A stretch of 19,310 bases of DNA from Blastocatellia bacterium (GTDB lineage: Bacteria > Acidobacteriota > Blastocatellia > Pyrinomonadales > Pyrinomonadaceae), in NCBI GenBank assembly GCA_013695195.1, contig JACDAY010000178.1:1-19310 (forward strand), read 5' to 3'. Under the pieces are notes generated by a model. It searched no databases and was not told where the DNA came from. It saw nothing but the letters and a program-made list of their open reading frames with translations. The translations under genes and the position numbers were made by a program. Of this stretch, positions 13,590-19,310 are shown in pieces. Each line of letters opens with the position of its first letter. Position 1 is the first letter of the stretch.

Positions 13590-14936
13590 CTATCCCAGCT
13601 TTCTTCTAATAATATCGGCGAGCCGGCTCGCCTGGCCTTCGATTGCGTTTTGATCTTCGCCCTCGATCATCACCCGGGCAAGATTTTCCGTACCCGAGTA
13701 TCGCAGGAGTAATCTACCATTGCCACTGAGTTCCCGTTCGACTATTTTTGAAACCTGAACAAGTTCATCAATGCTTTCGAAAGGATGTTTTTCACGAACC
13801 TTTATATTTACCAAAACCTGCGGGAACCTTGTAAAGCCTGTTGTCATTTCAGAAAAAAGAGAGTTCTTTACACGAATAGCTTTAAGCAGGAAAAGAGCGG
13901 TCATCATTCCATCGCCGACGAGGCTTTTTTCGGGGAAAATCAAGTGGCCCGACTGTTCGCCGCCGATCTCGGAATTAGTCTTCAAGAGTTCTTCCAGCAC
14001 ATATTTATCCCCGACAGCAGCCCGGAGAAGCTTTAAATTCCTTGAAGCCAGGGCGATTTCGAGGCCAATATTACTCATTACCGTTGCAACGACAGTTTCA
14101 TTTTTTAATTTTTCGTGATCCTGAAAGTACTGGGCCATAATCCAAAGGGCTGCGTCGCCGTCGACGATCTTCCCTTTTTCATCCACGAAGAGAGCCCGGT
14201 CGGCATCTCCGTCAAACGCGACGCCGAAATCCGCGTTTTCCTGCAAAACTTTCGCCTGCAGATGCTCGAGATGAAGCGAGCCGCACTCTTTGTTAATGTT
14301 CCGGCCGTCAGGTTTGTCGTTTATCACAATGACATCGGCGCCGAAGGATCTAAAAAGATCCGGCGCCAGGCTGTATGCGGCTCCGTTTGCGCAATCGATT
14401 ACCATTTTGTATCCGTTCAGGCGCAAGCCGTCGAATTCGCCTCTCAGATACTCCAGATAATCATTCTGGAACCTGTCTGCATTCGCCGATTCTGCCGGAG
14501 CATCTTCAAATAAATATGTCGAGGCGCGCTCGGCAGCGATATCGGTTTCAATTGTTTTCTCGATATTTTCGTCGATCTTTTTGCCCGTTGATGAGAAAAT
14601 TTTTAGCCCGTTGTCTTCGTACGGATTGTGTGAGGCACTTATAACGATTCCGGCGTCGAAACGATGCCTTTGCGTCAGAAACGCAACGCCGGGAGTGGTG
14701 ATAACGCCGGCGGATTGGCATTCGGCGCCTCTTGAACACGCACCCTCGTGAAAAGCTTTTTCTATCCACACTCCGGAGTCACGAGTGTCTCTGCCTGTAA
14801 TGAATCGGGGATTTTTACCTAATGTTTCTCGGTATTGCTTTGCAAGAGAGCGGCCGACGATGCAAACAGTCTCAGCATCAAGCGGAAATGTACCCGCACG
14901 GCCGCGAATACCGTCCGTGCCAAAGAGTTTTTTCAT
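13590..14936 (-). CDS. glmM: Phosphoglucosamine mutase
   Basis: The enzyme interconverts glucosamine-6-phosphate and glucosamine-1-phosphate for UDP-GlcNAc synthesis, feeding peptidoglycan and lipopolysaccharide. Its 448 aa match the family length. Motifs: GTDGIRG (6-12), catalytic phosphoserine S102 in ISASHNPYEDNGLK, metal-binding DGDADR (D242, D244, D246), sugar-binding GGEQSGH, and the phosphate-binding loop RYSGTENLARVM near the C-terminus (EN replaces the more usual EP). The numbering of S102 and the DGDADR loop agrees with E. coli GlmM. No strong Shine-Dalgarno sequence precedes the ATG at 14936. It converges on the META gene with an 87-bp gap and diverges from the transglycosylase-like gene, a plausible cell-wall pairing. 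Confidence 0.96.
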   Translation of the reverse strand: MKKLFGTDGIRGRAGTFPLDAETVCIVGRSLAKQYRETLGKNPRFITGRDTRDSGVWIEKAFHEGACSRGAECQSAGVITTPGVAFLTQRHRFDAGIVISASHNPYEDNGLKIFSSTGKKIDENIEKTIETDIAAERASTYLFEDAPAESANADRFQNDYLEYLRGEFDGLRLNGYKMVIDCANGAAYSLAPDLFRSFGADVIVINDKPDGRNINKECGSLHLEHLQAKVLQENADFGVAFDGDADRALFVDEKGKIVDGDAALWIMAQYFQDHEKLKNETVVATVMSNIGLEIALASRNLKLLRAAVGDKYVLEELLKTNSEIGGEQSGHLIFPEKSLVGDGMMTALFLLKAIRVKNSLFSEMTTGFTRFPQVLVNIKVREKHPFESIDELVQVSKIVERELSGNGRLLLRYSGTENLARVMIEGEDQNAIEGQASRLADIIRRKLG

Positions 14937-15149
14937 AGAGGTTTTTAGACTATTAGAATTCGTTTATTTTATACAGTAGGCTTCGAACACTTCAACCGCA
15001 AGGCGGCCATAATTCTTTCTTGTGGAAACCATAAATATTTTTCTATTTAATTTGACAACCTTTCACAAAATGAGAGAATCTTTATCAACGCGGGCCTTTC
15101 ACAACCTGCAACCAATCTTACCCGAAACTCTTCCAACTTGTTGCCGATT

Positions 15150-16400
15150 ATGAAGAAAGAGATCTTTCAAGCTTTTTTGTTCGCCTTTACAGCGGCGGTT
15201 ACTTCGTTTTCTCAGACGGTTCAAATGGAACCGACGCCGACACCTGTTAAAGTAGTCATTACAAATACAATGCCTCCGATAAAACCGGCGGCTACACCTG
15301 TGCCAAAACCGTCGCAAACTCCAATTATCGTGGGAAGTAACAGCGCGCCTCAACAGGCACCGAGTCAAAACTTTAATAGTCGTTCAATGAGTTTTGGGCA
15401 GATAAAAAGCAGAATCGCGGAAGCAAAAAGACAAATGCAAACTCGCCCGATTGCGACTGCTATGTCCGAAGGCACCGTAATGACTGATTTCGTTCGCGTC
15501 GCGTTTCATAATTGGAAAACCCGGCAACTCGATTACGTCGTGATGACAAAGGAGTCATTTCTGGATACCGATGCAGAAAAGCAGACTGTTTCCCAAAATG
15601 GAACACGTCTTTCGGTACGCACGATTCGTGGGAACGGTGTAAATACGCCAATCGTTCTGATAGATGAAAATGGCGAAACGCACCAACCGCTGCTTGTCCA
15701 GTATCCCGTAGAAAAGTTCGGCAAGTATGTCGAGACGGCCTATTATATGTCGACACATCCCGGCCTTGTTACGCCGGAAGTTGTCAACGCCGGGAGATAT
15801 TATGTCAGGAATGTGATCGAAATCGCTCGCGACAAGCTTCGCGAAAAAGGCATTGTGATCCAGCCGAAGGTCGCCGACATTGCGGAACGCCTTGCCGCCG
15901 TCGAACATGTCGACCACCAGCGCTTTCGAGCCGAGTATCATCCGAACATATATAACGACGTTTATGCTCTTTTTGCTCTCAACGAAGAACAGACGTACCG
16001 CTATTCCGTAAGCTCTGCCGGCGCAGGCGGAATGGTCCAGATGATCCCTGCAACTTATAGAATGGTTCGTTCATGGCACTATAACGTGCCCCTTATGCCT
16101 GATTTCGTCGAGGGAATGAGAAATCACGTAAACGCTTCCCAGGCGATGCTGTTGTATATGCAGCGCACCTGGAACGATCTGATCGCCAATCCGACGGTTG
16201 CGGGCGCTCTTCTAGAAGGTATCGCTACTCCTGAGCAGTTAATGGCGGCCGGTTACAATTCAAATCCGGCACGTCTTGCCGGGTATATCCAACGTGGCGG
16301 CGAAAATTGGACAAACTTGATTCCCAGGGAAACGAAGATCTACCTTCAGATTTATGAATCGGTGGATCGTTGGGTGCCAATGAAACCGAGAACAAGATAG
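15150..16400 (+). CDS. Exported lytic-transglycosylase-like (SLT-fold) protein
   Basis: The protein has 416 aa from the ATG at 15150 (a TTG at 15138 is in frame but gives a poorer signal peptide). Signal peptide about 1-22 (FQAFLFAFTAAVTSFS). A Thr/Pro-rich linker follows at about 27-60, then a beta-rich N-terminal domain (about 105-220). The C-terminal part (about 268-405) resembles a soluble lytic transglycosylase core: YALFALNEEQTYRYSVSSAG, then SSAGAGGMVQMIPATY (288-303) and AGYNSNPARLAGYI (367-380). The catalytic glutamate is probably E279 or E280. Such enzymes cut the MurNAc-GlcNAc bond of peptidoglycan. The match is by motif only, and the N-terminal domain is not recognised. A terminator follows at 16447. 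Confidence 0.75.
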   Translation: MKKEIFQAFLFAFTAAVTSFSQTVQMEPTPTPVKVVITNTMPPIKPAATPVPKPSQTPIIVGSNSAPQQAPSQNFNSRSMSFGQIKSRIAEAKRQMQTRPIATAMSEGTVMTDFVRVAFHNWKTRQLDYVVMTKESFLDTDAEKQTVSQNGTRLSVRTIRGNGVNTPIVLIDENGETHQPLLVQYPVEKFGKYVETAYYMSTHPGLVTPEVVNAGRYYVRNVIEIARDKLREKGIVIQPKVADIAERLAAVEHVDHQRFRAEYHPNIYNDVYALFALNEEQTYRYSVSSAGAGGMVQMIPATYRMVRSWHYNVPLMPDFVEGMRNHVNASQAMLLYMQRTWNDLIANPTVAGALLEGIATPEQLMAAGYNSNPARLAGYIQRGGENWTNLIPRETKIYLQIYESVDRWVPMKPRTR

Positions 16401-16446
16401 TTTTTTGTTTTTCTTGTTTCTTGTATTTCGTAGTCAAATCTTTTGT

Positions 16447-16471
16447 ATGGCGGATAGTCTCGCCATTTTTT
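16447..16471 (+). terminator. Rho-independent terminator after the transglycosylase-like gene
   Basis: Stem ATGGCG (16447-16452), 8-nt loop GATAGTCT, stem CGCCAT (16461-16466), then a T-run (16466-16471). It lies 47 nt past the stop at 16400, between converging genes. On the minus strand no T-run follows. Confidence 0.75.
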
Positions 16472-16485
16472 CACCCACAAGCTGT

Positions 16486-17016
16486 TTATAAGGTTTTTAA
16501 CTTCCCCGCCTCGGCCCGGACATCGGCAAATGTTTTCGAAACAAGGTGCTCGCCGGAAAAAAAAGCGTTATTCGTAACTTCGAAAATCAGAAACGGTGGA
16601 GGTTCAAACTTGCATGAAGCTTCAATATTTTCGAACTCGATTTTCGAGATATTAAGCCCCCAAAGCTCGCCTATATATACATCAAATGCAAACATTTTCG
16701 AATCGAATTCGTGAGCATAACGATTTTTTCGAATCTCGCAGCCTTCGAAAAGCTTGAACCTGTCATATTCCGCGTCGTCAAGATAAATTTCTGCGATCTT
16801 CAATACCGCCAAATCATTTTCTGCCTGCGGGAAGCGCTGCTGCAGAATCCGAGTCCACGCGCGCGTTTGCGGATCGCGGATCGACCGCAACCGTATTCGC
16901 GTATTGGCGATATAGTTGTCGAATATTTGAATATGGCTGCTCGCACGCGTTAGCGGCTCAGGCAGCGATTCCACCAAAAATGTCCTTTGAAATTCGGTTT
17001 TGTGAGTTTTGTCCAT
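16486..17016 (-). CDS. CYTH-domain protein with degenerate signature motif
   Basis: The protein has 176 aa from the ATG at 17016 (a TTG two codons earlier is also in frame). CYTH (triphosphate tunnel) enzymes bind triphosphates through an ExExK motif near the N-terminus. Here the equivalent is E8-F-Q10-R-T12 (TEFQRTFLVESLP), so the second Glu and the Lys are lost. Other parts remain: NYIANTRIRLRS (R40, R42), IAEIYLDDAEYDRF, IRKNRY, FDVYIGELWGLNISKIEFEN (111-130) and FEVTNNAFFSG (145-154, where family members have W..VT.dp.y). The fold is probably kept, but classic catalysis is doubtful. It diverges from the lipoprotein gene over an 86-bp gap. No Shine-Dalgarno sequence is seen. Confidence 0.75.
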   Translation of the reverse strand: MDKTHKTEFQRTFLVESLPEPLTRASSHIQIFDNYIANTRIRLRSIRDPQTRAWTRILQQRFPQAENDLAVLKIAEIYLDDAEYDRFKLFEGCEIRKNRYAHEFDSKMFAFDVYIGELWGLNISKIEFENIEASCKFEPPPFLIFEVTNNAFFSGEHLVSKTFADVRAEAGKLKTL

Positions 17017-17037
17017 TTTCAATTAATTTACTATACT
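17009..17037 (+). promoter_or_regulatory. Candidate sigma-70-type promoter for the lipoprotein gene
   Basis: TTGTCC (17009-17014) and TATACT (17032-17037) are separated by 17 bp, close to TTGACA/TATAAT. A transcript start near 17044 would give a leader of about 60 nt before the ATG at 17103. It overlaps the start of the divergent CYTH gene. The hexamer match is moderate, and sigma-factor preferences of this organism are unknown to me. Confidence 0.35.
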
Positions 17038-17102
17038 TTGGGTTTTGATCGTGCCGGAAGTAAGCGTTTTTAAATGGAAAACCTGCCGGCTGGGAGATAA
17101 TT

Positions 17103-17645
17103 ATGAGAATCAAGATATTATTCGTTTTTACATTTTTCGTTTTTTCCATCTTAATTTTGGCCTGCGGCGGTTCCGACACCGCTGTAAATTCGACAAATAC
17201 AAATTCGTCTGCCGCAAATGCCGCCAGGAACAACACAAATAATCCGTTGGCAGTTTCGACGCCGGCGCCGGAGCAGACAACTAATAACGCACCAACTTTA
17301 ACTCCCGTTTTCAAAGCGTATTGCGCGGCTATGATAAAAAAGGACGATGCGGCTCTTCGCAAAGTTTATTCACAGGATACGATCCAATATTTTGAAGAGG
17401 AAATGAAGGCCGATGGAGAAAAATCACTTGCTGCGTTCCTGGCCGACGAACAGGTTTCAGACAAACTTTGCGAAGTGCGTAATGAACAAATTCAGGGCGA
17501 CAACGCGGTAGGTGAAATCCGAACGGAAGGCTATCCGAACGGTATAAAGGTGGCCTTCGTCAAGGAAAACGGCGAATGGAAGCTGACGAATAAGGCTCCG
17601 AACGTCGAGGCACTGAAACACTCCGCGGCAAATTCGAGCAGATAG
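17103..17645 (+). CDS. Putative lipoprotein with SnoaL/DUF4878-like domain
   Basis: The protein has 180 aa, with GGGAG about 7 nt before the ATG. The N-terminus is a lipoprotein signal ending in LILAC, with C21 as the lipidated residue, followed by GGSD. A low-complexity Asn/Ser/Thr/Ala/Pro linker spans about 24-66. A small alpha/beta domain lies at about 70-168 (FKAYCAAMIKKDDAALRKVY, GDNAVGEIRTEGYPNGIKVA, FVKENGEWKLTNK). The pattern of an N-terminal helix, a strand with a DD/AL segment and a final ENGEWKL strand fits the NTF2/SnoaL-like DUF4878 group of exported proteins. Function unknown. A nested palindromic element follows 10 bp past the stop. Confidence 0.85.
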   Translation: MRIKILFVFTFFVFSILILACGGSDTAVNSTNTNSSAANAARNNTNNPLAVSTPAPEQTTNNAPTLTPVFKAYCAAMIKKDDAALRKVYSQDTIQYFEEEMKADGEKSLAAFLADEQVSDKLCEVRNEQIQGDNAVGEIRTEGYPNGIKVAFVKENGEWKLTNKAPNVEALKHSAANSSR

Positions 17646-17654
17646 GCAAATAAG

Positions 17655-17847
17655 AATAGAACATGCATTGCACGGATTTTCGCGGATCTGAAATAAGTCA
17701 GAACCGCCTGCGTTAGAGGGTGGGTTCTTTACCCGGAGCCTAATAACCGGTTCTGACATGATCCGCCGGTTTTAACTTTGACTGAACACTAGCTCTAAAT
17801 TCAGATCCGCGAAAATCCGTTTTGATCCGCTCAATCCGCGTTCTATT
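17655..17847. repeat. Nested palindromic element with 21-bp perfect arms
   Basis: The outer inverted repeat is exact over 21 bp (17672-17692 and 17800-17820; core GGATTTTCGCGGATC), with further matching ends AATAGAAC (17655-17662) and GTTCTATT (17840-17847). Inside lies a second inverted repeat, GTCAGAACCG (17697-17706) and CGGTTCTGAC (17748-17757), enclosing CCTGCGTTAGAGGGTGGG (17707-17724). That last block resembles CCCGCGTTAGCGGTGG at 9989-10004. It may be one palindrome inserted into another, or a small MITE-like element. It fills the space between two converging genes and could act as a two-way terminator. No target-site duplication was seen. Confidence 0.75.
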
Positions 17848-17866
17848 TCCTAATTCCGCTTTTGGG

Positions 17867-19156
17867 TTAACTCGAAGTTCCCTTTGCCTCAGCGCTTTGA
17901 TAAGGCGGTAATGTTACGCGCGCCGCTTTTTCTTTTTTCAAACCGAGTGCCCAATCCGCCTGCATCAGCGTGTGGATGTCGCGCGTTCCTTCATAAATGA
18001 TCGCCGCCTTGCAGTTACGCAGGTACCTTTCGACCGGGTAATCGTTCGTATAGCCATTCGCCCCGTGAATCTCGATCGCCATCGATGCGGCCTGCTCAGA
18101 TCGAACCGTCGCCTGCCATTTCGCAAGGCTTGCCGCTTTCGCACTCGGTTTTCCGTGATTTTTCAAATAGCCGGTTTTTAGCCACAAAAGGCGGGACATT
18201 TGGTAATCGGCTTCCATGTTGGCAATTTTCTGTTTTACGAGTTGGAAATTGCCTATCTTCTGTCCCTGTACCTCGCGCGTATTTGCGTACGCAACAGAGG
18301 CGTCCCGCGAAGCGCGTATCACGCCGGTCGCACCCGAAGCAACTGTATAGCGTCCATTTTCAAGCGAAAACATAGCGATCTTAAAACCTTCCCCTTCGTT
18401 GCCGAGCATATTCACCTGCGGCACGCGAACGTCCTGGAGCGAGAAGTACCCCGTATTTCCGGCGCGGATACCGAGCTTACCGTGCAATGTTCCGCTCGAA
18501 AATCCCGCCATCGAGCGTTCAACAATAAAACAGCTTAATCCGGAATGATCCCGGACTTTTTGTTTTTCCTGATCGGTCCAGCAAAAAAATAAGAAATGAT
18601 CGGCAACATCGCCCAGACTTATCCACATCTTTTCGCCGTTCAATATCCAGTCATCGCCGTCACGTTTAGCGCTGGAACGCATCCCGATCACATCCGATCC
18701 GGCGTTCGGCTCGGTCAACCCAAACGTCGCGATCTTTTCGCCCTTCGCCTGCGGAACCAAATACTTCTGCTTCTGCTCCTCGGTTCCCCAACTGTAAACA
18801 CTCAAACTGTTCAGCCCGACATGCACCGACATCGCCACCCGCAAAAACGTATCGCAAGCCTCAAGCTCCTCACAAACGATCCCGAGCGATATATAGTCAA
18901 AACCCGCCCCTCCATAATGCTCCGGAATGCAAACGCCCAACAGCCCAAGCTCCGCCATCTTGTCAAAAATCGACCGCTCAAAATGCGACTTCTCGTCCCA
19001 TTCCTTTATATACGGCGCCACCTCGCCCGCCACAAATTCGCGGACGGTATTTTGTAAAGCACGATGTTCTTCAGTCAATTCAAAATCAATCACAGCTTGG
19101 TTAGTTTCCTCTCGATAATTAATACGATTAAGTATTTTGTTAGACAATTTTAGCAT
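17867..19156 (-). CDS. Acyl-CoA dehydrogenase
   Basis: This FAD flavoprotein oxidises acyl-CoA to the 2-enoyl-CoA, passing electrons to ETF. It has 429 aa from the ATG at 19156. A GTG at 19093 is an alternative that would give the common N-terminus VIDFELTEEHRALQ, with GAGAGGAAA about 14 nt upstream; the ATG has only GAAG before it. Domains: N-terminal helical (about 25-140), middle beta (about 141-250, signature FGLTEPNAGSDV at 145-156, LNGEKMWIS), C-terminal helical (about 255-400, MFSLENGRYTVASGATGV, AASMAIEIHGANGYTNDYPV). The catalytic base is probably E389 in IIYEGTRDIHT, as in short/medium-chain and branched-chain enzymes. Substrate chain length cannot be told from sequence alone. No ETF or other beta-oxidation gene is nearby. 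Confidence 0.95.
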   Translation of the reverse strand: MLKLSNKILNRINYREETNQAVIDFELTEEHRALQNTVREFVAGEVAPYIKEWDEKSHFERSIFDKMAELGLLGVCIPEHYGGAGFDYISLGIVCEELEACDTFLRVAMSVHVGLNSLSVYSWGTEEQKQKYLVPQAKGEKIATFGLTEPNAGSDVIGMRSSAKRDGDDWILNGEKMWISLGDVADHFLFFCWTDQEKQKVRDHSGLSCFIVERSMAGFSSGTLHGKLGIRAGNTGYFSLQDVRVPQVNMLGNEGEGFKIAMFSLENGRYTVASGATGVIRASRDASVAYANTREVQGQKIGNFQLVKQKIANMEADYQMSRLLWLKTGYLKNHGKPSAKAASLAKWQATVRSEQAASMAIEIHGANGYTNDYPVERYLRNCKAAIIYEGTRDIHTLMQADWALGLKKEKAARVTLPPYQSAEAKGTSS

Positions 19157-19310
19157 CTTCGATAAATTTAGACGAACGTGTTCAAATAAATTTTATCTGA
19201 AGTCGGGAGTATGGAGATGTCAGCGTACAACGAAAAACCTAGGAGAAACAGAAAGGTTCCATGAATGTGATACTTCCGATAAGTAAGAAGGTGTGGGAAC
19301 TACCTTTGTC

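Noticed and set aside
13499..13606. 36-codon plus-strand frame overlapping the META gene stop as ATGA
   Set aside because: Its end runs into the conserved glmM C-terminus on the other strand, it has no ribosome-binding site, and the peptide has no notable feature.
15052..15057. Perfect TTGACA upstream of the transglycosylase-like gene as a promoter -35 box
   Set aside because: No acceptable -10 hexamer lies 16-19 bp downstream (AGAATC or GAATCT at best), so a promoter call is not supported.

Overview
The window reads as a chromosomal stretch of an Acidobacteriota-type bacterium, most likely class Blastocatellia. This is inferred from gene content: a VWFA-related exported protein of the kind expanded in Acidobacteria, tandem META domains, a PA-IL-like exported protein, a TIGR03960-type B12/radical SAM protein, moderate base composition, and dispersed palindromic repeats. 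No rRNA, tRNA, CRISPR array, integrase or transposase gene was seen. Several genes lack an obvious Shine-Dalgarno sequence, so some starts are approximate.

Layout. (a) 1-924, minus strand: the end of a probable metal-efflux operon, with an exported His-rich membrane-anchored protein followed by the N-terminus of a TolC/CzcC-like outer-membrane protein that runs off the window. (b) 1097-6063, minus strand: a DNA-repair cluster in the order MBL-fold ligase-associated exonuclease, ATP-dependent DNA ligase of the bacterial 'cisplatin damage response' type, and a UvrC homologue that overlaps the ligase stop. A stand-alone receiver (CheY-like) gene follows. The UvrC homologue lacks the GIY-YIG nuclease domain but keeps the four-cysteine cluster and the RNase H-like catalytic residues. 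This is the most interesting item in the window. (c) 6404-8009, plus strand: aroB and a small membrane-anchored protein, convergent with (d) 8017-9906, a B12-binding radical SAM protein. (e) 10196-17645: a region rich in exported proteins (VWFA-related protein, PA-IL-like protein, double META protein, lytic-transglycosylase-like protein, lipoprotein), with glmM and a degenerate CYTH-domain protein among them. (f) 17867-19156, minus strand: an acyl-CoA dehydrogenase.

Intergenic DNA is unusually structured. Four REP/BIME-like palindromic clusters lie at about 4892-5009, 9989-10182, 11559-11613 and 17655-17847. One lies inside the repair cluster, two related copies in opposite orientation flank the VWFA gene, and one is a nested palindrome with 21-bp perfect arms. 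They look like members of a dispersed family whose mobilising (RAYT-type) transposase is not in this window.

Working model (inference): the exonuclease, ligase and truncated UvrC form a co-translated repair module in which a single-nuclease UvrC variant replaces the helicase and phosphoesterase usually found with this ligase and exonuclease. A near-palindrome 10 bp upstream of the exonuclease start could be its operator.
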